15,151 nt of DNA from Chloroflexota bacterium (GCA_013694795.1 JACDBS010000003.1:1-15151), one strand, 5' to 3'; numbered from the stretch's first letter, positions 6,950 through 14,796 are shown. Translations and numbers: made by a program. Notes: generated from the sequence alone by a model not told the origin.

Positions 6950-7729
6950 ATGAAGCGCCATGTCATCGGCGCCTGGTTGCTCATCGGCCTCGCTGCCTTG
7001 CTCGGCGGCGTGGTGCTTGGCAGCAACCTCCTGCGCCAGGATGGACCGGGCCCGGTCAGCCTCCGGCGACCCGCTGTCGGGCAGGTGCGGCCCGACTACC
7101 TGCCCGATGGGACGCCCGTGTGGGTCATCGGGCACGAAGACGGCACGGTCGACGTGCTGTCGGGCTTCGATACCCACGTGCCGTTCAACCTTGGGAAGAT
7201 GCTGTGGTGGTGCCCCAGCGCTCGGGCCCTGGACAACCCACACCACGGCTCGAAGTGGGACGAGTACGGCGTCAAGCTGGGTGGGCCCGCGCCTGCCGGC
7301 CTCGGTTCGTGGGAGGTCAGCGTGCAGGGAAGCCGCGTCTTCCTCGGATCCCAGCGGCCGGCGCCGCCGCTCGACACGCCACCCAACGGTCCTGCCCAGG
7401 TCGATCGCGAATGGTGTCGGGTGCCCCAGGATGGGGTCGTCTTCCACACCTTCGCCGGCTGGGAGCTCTGGGAATCTCCGACCGCGGCGGTCGCGGCGGC
7501 ACCCGAGGGATGGATCCTCCTCGAGGGCGGGCTCGTCGCCGCGGGAGGCCGAGTCCACCTGTGTGCGTTCTCCGGATGCACCGATTCGGTCGTCGCCGCC
7601 AACGTCGGACTTCCGCCGGCGGACATGGAGTTCGGTCCGCTCGGAGGAGATCGGTTCATCGCTCGCGTGCGCGACGGCATCCTCGTCGACGTGACACGCG
7701 TCGTGTTTCTCGAGAATGGAGGACCCTGA
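6950..7729 (+). CDS. Membrane-anchored Rieske-like fold protein with degenerate cluster ligands
   Basis: This 259-residue protein has a Shine-Dalgarno GGAG at 6939-6942, seven bases before ATG 6950. Residues 5-24 form one hydrophobic segment after a short basic start (MKRHV), so it is an N-in membrane anchor or an uncleaved signal peptide. Residues 50-135 read like a Rieske domain: LPDGTPVWVIGHEDGTV, then DTH at 74-76 where CTH is expected, then NPHHGSKWD (96-104) where CPCHGSRFD is expected, then GVKLGGPAPAGL. Both histidines are kept (H76, H99), but the two cluster cysteines appear as D74 and N96, so a normal [2Fe-2S] cluster is unlikely. The remaining part, with C156, C205 and C210, is not recognised. 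It diverges from the kinase gene with only 30 bases between starts. The Rieske-like fold is inferred from the pattern. Confidence 0.65.
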   Translation: MKRHVIGAWLLIGLAALLGGVVLGSNLLRQDGPGPVSLRRPAVGQVRPDYLPDGTPVWVIGHEDGTVDVLSGFDTHVPFNLGKMLWWCPSARALDNPHHGSKWDEYGVKLGGPAPAGLGSWEVSVQGSRVFLGSQRPAPPLDTPPNGPAQVDREWCRVPQDGVVFHTFAGWELWESPTAAVAAAPEGWILLEGGLVAAGGRVHLCAFSGCTDSVVAANVGLPPADMEFGPLGGDRFIARVRDGILVDVTRVVFLENGGP

Positions 7730-7752
7730 ATGGCCGTAGCTCACGGTGTCGG

Positions 7753-8847
7753 TCAGGATCCTCGCGCCGACCTCGATCGAAGATAGCGCCACTCACCGGA
7801 AGCCCTGATCAGCAGCGGCAGGCGACCACGAAGAACGAGTCGTCGATCTCGCACGAGCACCGAGACTCCGGCCAGGTCGGGCGCCAGCATGTCGGGCCGA
7901 CCGAGTTCGAGAACGGGCTGCATGGTCGCGCCTCGGAGCGCGCCGGCGACGTTGCGGGCGACGCCTGGAGCAGTCGCCTGGATCGAGCGCAATGCCGGCG
8001 GGAGCCGGTAGCCGTCGGGCACGGCAACCACGTCTCCGATCGCAAAGACCCCGGGTCCAGCGGCCATCGTATTGTCGACGCGGAGCATGCCGTAATCGGT
8101 CAAAAGATTCGGTGGCAGCCAAGCCGCATTCCCTCGGAGCGGCGCGACGATGGCGATGAGGTCGGCATCGACCGCGCCCTCCGATAGGTGGACGGTTCCC
8201 TCCCCGATCCGCTCGACGGTGCCATCGGTGATCAGGTGCGCTCCAAGCCGCTCGAGGCGGGTCCGAATCCATGCCGTAGCCTTGTCGCCGAAGCGTCGCG
8301 CCATGGTCCCGTCGCCGTCGACGGCGGTGACTCGCACGCCTGAGCGATGCCGGGCGATCCAGGCGGCGTACTCGAGCCCGGGGCCAGGGCGTTCCCAGCC
8401 GAACACGACGGCCAGGTGGGAGGCGCCGGCGGAGATTCGCGCCTCCAAGGCGGCAGCGTCATCAAGGTCGCACGGGAAGATCGCGTGCCGAAGCGCGCCG
8501 GGCACGCGCTGGCGATCGGCCGTTGCCCCCGTGGCGACGACCAGCTGTTCATAGTCGATCGCGGCGCCGGAGTCGAGCACCAGGTGGCGTTGGTCTAGGT
8601 CCGCGCCGGCGACTCGTCGTGCCACGACCTCGACACCCGCCGCTTCGAGCAGCCTGGGGAACGGGATGATCGGTGGTTGTTGTCCGCCGGCAGGCACCCG
8701 GATGAGCCAAGGCCTGTAGACGACCTCGGTCTCGTCCGAGACGACGGTCACCGGAACGCTGGCGTCAAGCTTTCGCAGCGCCAGGGCGACCTCGAGCGCC
8801 GCGAATCCGCCGCCGACAACGACCACGCGACCTAATCCCATATTCAT
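7753..8847 (-). CDS. FAD-dependent pyridine nucleotide oxidoreductase (NDH-2/SQR-like)
   Basis: This 364-residue flavoprotein starts at ATG 8847 (ATG 8841 is an alternative). The N-terminal dinucleotide fold is RVVVVGGGFAALE, residues 7-19, which binds the FAD ADP moiety. The LVVATGA motif (102-108) and the second FAD motif GVFAIGDVVAVP (266-277) are both clear. The central NAD(P)H-binding fold around residues 145-175 has a degenerate glycine pattern (FGWERPGPGLEYA). The overall plan matches type II NADH dehydrogenases, sulfide:quinone reductases and related enzymes. The only Cys is in HAIFPCD (C126), so there is no SQR cysteine pair, and a sulfide role is unlikely. Its start lies 13 bases after the cyclase stop on the same strand, with no own Shine-Dalgarno, suggesting translation coupled to the cyclase. 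It converges on the Rieske-like gene with a 23-base gap. Confidence 0.85.
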   Translation of the reverse strand: MNMGLGRVVVVGGGFAALEVALALRKLDASVPVTVVSDETEVVYRPWLIRVPAGGQQPPIIPFPRLLEAAGVEVVARRVAGADLDQRHLVLDSGAAIDYEQLVVATGATADRQRVPGALRHAIFPCDLDDAAALEARISAGASHLAVVFGWERPGPGLEYAAWIARHRSGVRVTAVDGDGTMARRFGDKATAWIRTRLERLGAHLITDGTVERIGEGTVHLSEGAVDADLIAIVAPLRGNAAWLPPNLLTDYGMLRVDNTMAAGPGVFAIGDVVAVPDGYRLPPALRSIQATAPGVARNVAGALRGATMQPVLELGRPDMLAPDLAGVSVLVRDRRLVLRGRLPLLIRASGEWRYLRSRSARGS

Positions 8848-8860
8848 CAGCGCGACGAGA

Positions 8861-11800
8861 TCAATCGGCGCGAGCCGGCGACGCCGGCGCATCCTCGACG
8901 AGCGGCGCGCCGGCGTGCAAACTGGGCGCCGACATCGTGACACTCATCGCGTCGGCCAAAAGCGTCTCGAACGGCTGCGCTCCCAGCCGTTTGAACACCG
9001 CGCCGGCGTCGGCGGCCACCGCGCGGGCCTCCGGCTCCGAGGGACCCAGCATGGTGACGAGATTGAGCCCGCACACGGCCGCCTCGAACTCGAGCCCGAG
9101 CTCTCGCCAGCGACGGATCGCATCTGCGAAGCCTGCGAGCGCCTCCGGGCCACGCCCGTCGAGCGCGGCCAGCGCTGCCTCCGCCTCGCGCCGGATCGTC
9201 GCGGGCACGCGCCCAGGCTGCGCCTCCAGGACGCGCAGCGCAGCCCTCACCCCAGACGCATCTCGCAGCCAGGCGGCGGCACGCGTCGCGGTCTGCGGCG
9301 CCGTCGCGTCGGGCGCGATGTTGTGCTCGTACGACCGTCGCGCCAGGTCGAGCGCCGCGCGGTGATTTCCGAGCCCGAGCGCCACCACCGCGCGCACCTC
9401 GTCCACGGAGGCCCGCGCCTGGACCTCCGTCATGTCCGCCACCCCGTCGGCGAGCGCCTGCAGCTCACCTTCGACGTCGATACCCCGGAGACCGCGGATC
9501 TCGGCGAGACGCATCTTCGCCTTTTGGTCGGTGTCGGTCAGGGCCGCCTCCTCCACCTCGGGCAGCGCCCAATCCCAGTCGCCCACTCGGACCGCGAGCT
9601 CTGCCGCATTACTCAGCAGGTAGAAGCCGTAGCCACGCATGCCGAGGTGACGCTGGAGCTCGAGGCCCTCGCGCGCCACGCGATACGCCAGCTGGGGGTC
9701 CTCCGCGGCAGCCGCGAAGCTCAGATTCACGCGGGCCCGGAGCTCCACGTCGGCCAGTCCGTATGAGGAGCAGGCCGCCACGGCGCCGACCAGGGTCACG
9801 ATCGACTCGCGCAGCCGCCCGATGCCGACCAGCGCCGGTCCGCGCGTCACCAGGAGCTCGATCGTCTCTCTCGTCAGCTCGAGGCGCTCGGCGGTGGGCA
9901 GGATGTCGTCCACGACCTGGATCGCATCGACGCCCCGGCCCAGCAGCAGGTAGCTACGCGCGAGCTCGGCGGCGAGCCGCACGTACTCGGCCGTATCAGA
10001 GAGGTCGCGATACTCCTCTCGCGCGGGCTCTAGGACGGCCGCCGAATCTGCGATGCGCCCGGCGGCGCTGATGGCCCACGAATAGCCCACGCTGGCGGCC
10101 ATGAGCCCGCGGCGGTCGCCGGCCTCACGCGCGAGCTCGAGCCACCGGGTCGCGTGGGCGATCGGCTCCTCGACGAGCCCCGCATAAAGGCCGGCGTCGC
10201 TGGCCGCGGCATGGAGCTGCGCCTCATCGGCCGGATCGGTCGTCACCTCGAGCGCCATCTCCAGGAAGCGGGTGGCCTGGACGAACGAGCCAAGCGACCG
10301 CGCTCGCTCGGCGGCTCCGCGCAACGCCACCCTCGCCTGGGCGGCGACCGCATCGCCCTCCGGACCCTCCGGCTGGGCCTTGTAAGCCGCCACGTAGTGT
10401 TCGGCCAGCGCCCCGGCGATCCCCTCGTCGTCGAGTGCCTCGAAGTAGCGCGCCGCGGCGATGTGGAGCCGCCGCCGATCGCGCTTGGCGAGCGTCCCAT
10501 AGGCAACTTCGCGGATCAGACCCTGCACGAAGCCGTACTGGCCCTGCTCGGGCGATCGCGGATCGGCCTCGAGCGTCAGCATCTCGCGCCGGACGAGCGC
10601 GCGGAGTCGCGGGACGACCTCGTCCGCCGGCTGACCGCTGACGGCCGCCAGCGCATCGACGCTGAACGTCTTGCCGATGACCGATGCCGCCTGGAGGAGC
10701 GACCGTTCCGCCGGATCCAGCCCATCCAGCCGGGACGCGATGAGGGCGTGCAGCGAGGCGGGCACGGACAGCTCCGAGAGGTCCCCGGTGGGCCGATAGA
10801 CGCCCTCTTCGAGCGTCACGTGCCCCTCGCTGAGGAGCATCCGAACGGTCTCGACGGCGTAGAGCGGGATCCCCTCCGCCCGCTCGAGCACCCGTTCGAC
10901 GACCGCTGGCGGCAACCCCGGAACGAGGCCGGAAAGCAGCTCGCGCATCAGGTCGGCGTCGAGCGGCTCCAGGACCAGCGAGGTGAAGTTGCGCCGCCCG
11001 GCACCCCAGTCGCGTCGTCGGTCGAGGAGCTCGGGGCGAGCCAGGCTGATGATGTAGATCGGTCGATCGCGCGACCATTCGAGGATGTGATCGATGAAGT
11101 CCAACAGGCCGTCATCGGCCCACTGGAGGTCCTCGAAGACGAGCACGACGACGCCCTGCTCGGCGACACGCTCGAAGAACACCCGCCACGCGGCGAAGAG
11201 CGACTCGCGATCCGGTCGCTCATCGGCCTCCCCCGCCTCCAGGCCCAGCAGCTGGAGCAGCCGCGGCTCCATCCAGCGGCGCTCGGTCTCGTCGGGGACC
11301 CACTCATCGAGCGTGGAGGTAAGCTTCGCCCGCGCCCCTGCCGGATCGTCCGACTCGGTGATCCCGGCTCGGCCACGGACCATCTCGGCCAGCGCCCAGA
11401 AGCTGATCCCTTCGCCATATGCGGGAGAGCGGCCCTGGTGCCAATAGACGACTTCGGTCACGCCGTCGATGTACTTCTGAAACTCCCACACCAGGCGGCT
11501 CTTGCCGATGCCGCCCTGGCCGATGATCGAGACGAGCCGCGGGCGACGCTCGGCGCCGGTGGCGACGTGGAAGTCCTTGAGCATTCGCAGCTCGGGCCCG
11601 CGCCCGACGAATGGCGCCTCGAGCTGCTCGTTGCGCCCCGCCCCGCCACGGCGGGCCACCACGCGGAGCGCGCGGTACGCCGGCACCGGCGCGGTCTTGC
11701 CCTTCAGGAGCTGGTCGCCGGCGGGCTCGAAGGCGATGGCTTCGGACGCTGCGTGGTAGGTCGCCTCGCCGACCAGGACGGTTCCGGGCGGCGCAACCGA

Positions 11801-12391
11801 CTGGAGGCGCGACGCGGTGTTGACGAGGTCGCCGGCCACCATGCCCTGGTTCGCGGCCCCGATGGTCACGGCCGCCTCGCCGGTGAGCACGCCTGCGCGA
11901 AGCAACAGCTCCGCGTTCGTCTCCTGGCCGAGCGCCTCGACCGCAGCGACGAGGTCGAGCGCGCTGCGCACCGCGCGCTCGGCATCGTCCTCGTACGCCG
12001 TCGGCGCGCCCCAGACCGCCATGACGGCATCGCCGATGAACTTCTCCACCGTCCCGCCGTAGGAGCCGATGATCTGCGTCGCCGTCTCGAAGTATCGGCC
12101 CAGGAGCTCGCGAACCGCCTCGGGATCACGGGACTCCGAGAGCGTCGTGAACCCAACGAGGTCGGCGAAGAGAATGGACACGAGGCGCCGCTCCGCGGTG
12201 GGCGCTTCGGTAACCCCACCGGCGACCGGCGACGCGTCGACGCGCAGGTCGGTGCCGCATTGGCCGCAGAACTTCACGCCCGGGGCGTTCGATGCCCCGC
12301 ACGCTGGGCACGGTGCCGCGAGGGGCGCTCCGCACTCCCCACAGAATTTCCTATCGAGCTCGTTTGCGGTTCCGCAGGCCGAGCAGTTCAA
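8861..12391 (-). CDS. Zinc ribbon - class III adenylate/guanylate cyclase - STAND ATPase - TPR fusion protein
   Basis: This is a 1176-residue, apparently cytosolic, multidomain signalling protein. Residues 3-45 form a double zinc ribbon (Cys 3, 6, 17, 20 and 28, 31, 42, 45). Residues 67-243 are a class III cyclase with a complete catalytic set: metal ligands D77 (FADLVGFT) and D121 (FIGDAVMAVWG), purine-contacting K117 and D188, and transition-state N191 and R195 (NTASR). K117/D188 argues for ATP as substrate. A Walker A, GQGGIGKS, lies at 291-298 and a Walker B, FEDLQWAD, at 419-426, followed by a winged-helix segment. From about residue 640 to the end it is helical and TPR-like. The start is TTG 12391, chosen because GGAGAG at 12399-12404 sits seven bases upstream and no closer ATG fits. 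Stop TGA is at 8861-8863. It lies 52 bases after the GNAT gene and 13 bases before the oxidoreductase. The activating signal is unknown. Confidence 0.93.
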   Translation of the reverse strand: MNCSACGTANELDRKFCGECGAPLAAPCPACGASNAPGVKFCGQCGTDLRVDASPVAGGVTEAPTAERRLVSILFADLVGFTTLSESRDPEAVRELLGRYFETATQIIGSYGGTVEKFIGDAVMAVWGAPTAYEDDAERAVRSALDLVAAVEALGQETNAELLLRAGVLTGEAAVTIGAANQGMVAGDLVNTASRLQSVAPPGTVLVGEATYHAASEAIAFEPAGDQLLKGKTAPVPAYRALRVVARRGGAGRNEQLEAPFVGRGPELRMLKDFHVATGAERRPRLVSIIGQGGIGKSRLVWEFQKYIDGVTEVVYWHQGRSPAYGEGISFWALAEMVRGRAGITESDDPAGARAKLTSTLDEWVPDETERRWMEPRLLQLLGLEAGEADERPDRESLFAAWRVFFERVAEQGVVVLVFEDLQWADDGLLDFIDHILEWSRDRPIYIISLARPELLDRRRDWGAGRRNFTSLVLEPLDADLMRELLSGLVPGLPPAVVERVLERAEGIPLYAVETVRMLLSEGHVTLEEGVYRPTGDLSELSVPASLHALIASRLDGLDPAERSLLQAASVIGKTFSVDALAAVSGQPADEVVPRLRALVRREMLTLEADPRSPEQGQYGFVQGLIREVAYGTLAKRDRRRLHIAAARYFEALDDEGIAGALAEHYVAAYKAQPEGPEGDAVAAQARVALRGAAERARSLGSFVQATRFLEMALEVTTDPADEAQLHAAASDAGLYAGLVEEPIAHATRWLELAREAGDRRGLMAASVGYSWAISAAGRIADSAAVLEPAREEYRDLSDTAEYVRLAAELARSYLLLGRGVDAIQVVDDILPTAERLELTRETIELLVTRGPALVGIGRLRESIVTLVGAVAACSSYGLADVELRARVNLSFAAAAEDPQLAYRVAREGLELQRHLGMRGYGFYLLSNAAELAVRVGDWDWALPEVEEAALTDTDQKAKMRLAEIRGLRGIDVEGELQALADGVADMTEVQARASVDEVRAVVALGLGNHRAALDLARRSYEHNIAPDATAPQTATRAAAWLRDASGVRAALRVLEAQPGRVPATIRREAEAALAALDGRGPEALAGFADAIRRWRELGLEFEAAVCGLNLVTMLGPSEPEARAVAADAGAVFKRLGAQPFETLLADAMSVTMSAPSLHAGAPLVEDAPASPARAD

Positions 12392-12398
12392 CCGTCTT

Positions 12399-12404
12399 CT
12401 CTCC
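12399..12404 (-). promoter_or_regulatory. Ribosome binding site fixing the TTG start of the cyclase
   Basis: The minus strand reads GGAGAG at 12404-12399, then seven bases, then TTG at 12391-12389. The protein after the TTG begins directly with the first zinc-ribbon cysteines, so this non-ATG start is well supported. Confidence 0.7.
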
Positions 12405-12443
12405 GTGTGGCCGTGGCGAGTATCCGCGGCTGGGGCAGAGGGG

Positions 12444-13217
12444 TCAACGGGACGGCCATCCGCCGCGGAGGAGGATGAGCCGATCGATGACAGTGAATCC
12501 CATCGCCGCGTAGACCGGGCGGCCCATCTCCGATGACTGGAGCACGACCAGCGGACACCCCCATTCTCGTCCGGCGTCGACGGCGGCCCAAGTGGCAGCC
12601 GTCCCTACCCCACGACGACGAGCCTCGGTCCGCGTCCCGACCGCGTAGACGCCGGAGCTGGCGCCGGTACGGATCGCGATCGCGTGGCCCATCGGCCAGC
12701 CGTCCAGGTATGCGGTGAAGATCCGGACGTCCGGGTCGAAGGCGAACGCCGGGACGTACATCAAGCGCACCTTCGGCTCAGGGAGGCCGGCGGCGATCAT
12801 GTGTCGGATATGCTCCTCAAGCCCGGCGTCGTCCTCCACCGGCCGGACCGATACGCCCTCGCGCGGCCTCGGCAGCTCCGACGGCGGACGGATCGCCATG
12901 ACCGGCTCGATCCATGGCCTCAGCTCATAACCGCGCGCCACCAGTCGCTGCGCCACCTCCGCCCCGATCCCCTCACGCAACCATGCGTGGCTCGGCACCG
13001 CCGCCTCGCGAACCCACGCGGCCGCGGCGTCCACCTCGGCAGGGTCGGCCGGCTCCAGTACCACGAGACCGTTGAAGATCGACACCGGGATGCGGGAGAC
13101 GAAGGCGAAGACCGGCCCAAACCACCTGACCGATCCGGCGGCCTGGTGCTCCACCAGTTTCTCGAACGAACCGATGAAGTTTCGGTCCGCAGCCCGCAGC
13201 AGGTCTGGGTCATGCAC
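12444..13217 (-). CDS. GNAT-family N-acetyltransferase
   Basis: This 257-residue protein is counted from GTG 13217. The C-terminal GNAT domain (about residues 120-250) has the acetyl-CoA loop RRRGVGTAA (200-208) preceded by the strand GVYAVGTRTEA. A final strand and helix, VVLQSSEMGRPVYAAMGF (224-241), is the usual motif B. The N-terminal half (residues 1-110) looks like a second, degenerate GNAT-like lobe without a recognisable CoA loop. I chose GTG 13217 because residues encoded further upstream in the frame look non-coding. No Shine-Dalgarno precedes it, but CATAAT at 13224-13229 (minus strand) is a -10-like box six bases before the GTG, which fits a leaderless mRNA. The acceptor substrate is unknown. 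It is the first of three same-strand genes (GNAT, cyclase, oxidoreductase). Confidence 0.85.
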   Translation of the reverse strand: MHDPDLLRAADRNFIGSFEKLVEHQAAGSVRWFGPVFAFVSRIPVSIFNGLVVLEPADPAEVDAAAAWVREAAVPSHAWLREGIGAEVAQRLVARGYELRPWIEPVMAIRPPSELPRPREGVSVRPVEDDAGLEEHIRHMIAAGLPEPKVRLMYVPAFAFDPDVRIFTAYLDGWPMGHAIAIRTGASSGVYAVGTRTEARRRGVGTAATWAAVDAGREWGCPLVVLQSSEMGRPVYAAMGFTVIDRLILLRGGWPSR

Positions 13218-13328
13218 GCAGGGATTATGTGTGCCGGTCCGGCTCGACGCATCGGCCGAGCTCCGGCTCGCGCCGATCTCTGTGGCGGGCGTCGCGGGGT
13301 ATAGTCGCCGCGAGGTTCGCGCGATCTC

Positions 13329-13350
13329 GGCACCTGGAGAAGGTGCCTTT
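13329..13350 (+). promoter_or_regulatory. Stem-loop in the leader of the alpha/beta hydrolase gene
   Basis: GGCACCT (13329-13335) and AGGTGCC (13341-13347) form a perfect 7-bp stem with a 5-base loop GGAGA, followed by TTT. It ends eight bases before the Shine-Dalgarno. It may be an attenuator-like hairpin, or a DNA palindrome used as an operator. A TATAGT at 13300-13305 could be the -10 box feeding it; no convincing -35 is seen. Confidence 0.4.
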
Positions 13351-13368
13351 CGCGGACGGGAGCAAGAT

Positions 13369-14208
13369 ATGGCACCGAATGGCCGCGCCACCGAAACGGG
13401 ATCAGCGGTGAGCGCAGACGGCACCCGCATCGCCTGGCAGCGCCACGGGACGGGTGAGCCCGTCATCCTGTTCATTCCCACGTGGAACCTCGTCGACTCG
13501 AGGGTCGTTCGTTACCAGGTGGACTTCCTCGGCGCGCGGACAACCGTCATCACGTATGACCCGCGCGGTGCCGGAGCCAGCGACCGGCCCGATCACGGCT
13601 ACGACTTCCCCATGCACGCCGCCGATGCCCTTGCGGTCCTCGATGCGGCCGGCGTGGAGCAAGCCTCCATCGTCACCGCCTCGCGGGGAATGAACAGCGC
13701 GATTCTGCTCGCGACGGCGCATCCCGAGCGGGTGGATCGGCTCGTGGCGGTCGCTCCCACCGTCAAACTCCAGCCGAAGGAAGGCGGCGTATTCTGGACG
13801 GTCGACGAGATCAGGGAAGAGGCCGACCTCGCCAGCGCTCACGGCTGGCGCACCGATTGGCCGGCGTTCGCGCGCTGGTTCATGGGCCGGGTCTTCACTG
13901 AACCGGACTCCGAAGAGAAGATCCAGGAGTTTGTCGACATCGCGCTCGAGGCCTCGCCCGAGATCCTCATCACTCAGGAGCGCGAAACGGACTGGGCCAC
14001 AATTCCGCCGCTGCTGGCCTCCGTGCGCATTCCCACGCTGCTCATCCATGGCGATGGAGACGTGATGATCCCGGTATCCATGGTCCAGGCGTTGGCCGAT
14101 GCGCTACCGAACGCGCGGCTCGAGCTCATTCCGGGCGGCGGCCACCGTCCAGACGCCAGGACGCCGGAGCGCGTCAACGAGCTCATCGCCGCGTTCCTCA
14201 TCCGCTGA
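13369..14208 (+). CDS. Alpha/beta-fold hydrolase
   Basis: This 279-residue, cytosolic protein has GGGAG at 13358-13362, six bases before ATG 13369; the open frame upstream is antisense to the GNAT gene. The fold signatures in order are PVILFIPTWN (oxyanion loop region, residues 31-40), ITYDPRGAGASDRP (61-74), the nucleophile elbow TASRGMNS with S105, the acid D231 in LLIHGDGDVMIP, and H259 in PGGGHRPD. The triad Ser-Asp-His is therefore complete, but the elbow lacks the first glycine of Gly-x-Ser-x-Gly (Thr instead). The YDPRGAGASDRP pattern resembles hydrolase domains that in some bacteria are fused to class III cyclases, which is suggestive given the cyclase nearby. The natural substrate cannot be predicted. 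It is divergent from the GNAT gene. Confidence 0.88.
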   Translation: MAPNGRATETGSAVSADGTRIAWQRHGTGEPVILFIPTWNLVDSRVVRYQVDFLGARTTVITYDPRGAGASDRPDHGYDFPMHAADALAVLDAAGVEQASIVTASRGMNSAILLATAHPERVDRLVAVAPTVKLQPKEGGVFWTVDEIREEADLASAHGWRTDWPAFARWFMGRVFTEPDSEEKIQEFVDIALEASPEILITQERETDWATIPPLLASVRIPTLLIHGDGDVMIPVSMVQALADALPNARLELIPGGGHRPDARTPERVNELIAAFLIR

Positions 14209-14258
14209 CGCCCGCGACCAGCGACAACTCGGGATCCAGCCGGACAAGCGCCCCTTCC

Positions 14259-14630
14259 TCAGGGCTCGTACGGCGGCTGCAGCCCGGCGAACATCGGGAA
14301 GTGCCCGGTGTTCGAGGTCGCCAGATCGGCGCCGAGCTCCTGTGCGGTCGCGGCGATGATCAGGTCAGCCGTCGCGATCAGGTGGCTCCGACGCCAGATG
14401 CGCCCGAGGCCTCCTGCGCGCCGGGCGACCTGCTCATCCACACCGATCCAGCGCACGCTTCGCATGAAGGCCTCGGTCGCCTCGCGCTCACGATGGCGGA
14501 TGCCGCGCATCACCTCCACGCGGGTGACCTCCGAGCATGCCGGCACCTCGGTCAATGAGCGCAGGTACCCAAGCGCAGCTGCGTTGCCGCGAAGGAGGTC
14601 TATCAGGACCGTGGTGTCAAGCACGATCAT
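14259..14630 (-). CDS. vapC: PIN-domain ribonuclease toxin, VapC family
   Basis: This 123-residue protein has the usual VapC length. The PIN acidic residues are present: D5 in MIVLDTTVLID, E39 in TRVEVMRG, D89 in IATADLIIAATA, and N107 in the LATSNTGHF segment, where either Asp or Asn is common. Such enzymes cleave RNA (tRNA or rRNA in characterised members) with Mg2+. ATG 14630 overlaps by four bases (ATGA) the stop of a short upstream minus-strand frame that looks like the end of an antitoxin, a standard arrangement for co-translated pairs. No intact antitoxin frame is visible between 14631 and 14832 on this strand. It converges on the hydrolase gene with a 50-base gap. Confidence 0.88.
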   Translation of the reverse strand: MIVLDTTVLIDLLRGNAAALGYLRSLTEVPACSEVTRVEVMRGIRHREREATEAFMRSVRWIGVDEQVARRAGGLGRIWRRSHLIATADLIIAATAQELGADLATSNTGHFPMFAGLQPPYEP

Positions 14631-14763
14631 TCGCGGGCCCGCTGCTCCAGCTCCATCTGCCGGGCGCGGTCCGCGCCTCGGAGCTGGTCGACATAGCTGG
14701 CACCATCGGATCGGCGAAGCGGTCGCCGAGGACAGGATGCGGCAACGGGTCCATGTCGCCCAT
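14627..14763 (-). pseudogene. Probable antitoxin partner of the PIN toxin, apparently frameshifted
   Basis: One minus-strand frame begins at ATG 14763 (or ATG 14754) and reads MDPLPHPVLGDRFADPMVP with a coding-like high third-position GC. It then turns into an Ser/Trp-rich sequence. Beginning near 14698 a different frame reads SYVDQLRGAD-RARQM-ELEQRARE and stops with the TGA that overlaps the toxin ATG. The second part has the charged helical look of a toxin-binding C-terminus and high third-position GC, while its own upstream continuation does not. Joining the two needs a single shift near 14695-14700. This could be a true mutation, a sequencing or assembly error, or programmed frameshifting. 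The family is not recognised. Confidence 0.35.
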
Positions 14764-14796
14764 CCTACGGCTGCGGGATCAGCCAGGCCACAGTCC

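Noticed and set aside
7730..7752. Terminator between the convergent Rieske-like and oxidoreductase genes
   Set aside because: Only a 4-bp stem (CCGT / ACGG) is present in the 23-base gap, which is too weak to call.
10154..12478. A 774-codon plus-strand open frame
   Set aside because: It is antisense to the cyclase gene, whose domains and catalytic residues are unmistakable. Its composition (Arg/Gly/Asp/His-rich, no recognisable domain) is typical of an open shadow frame in GC-rich DNA.
14209..14258. Terminator between the hydrolase and PIN-toxin genes
   Set aside because: No stem with a T tract was found in this gap.
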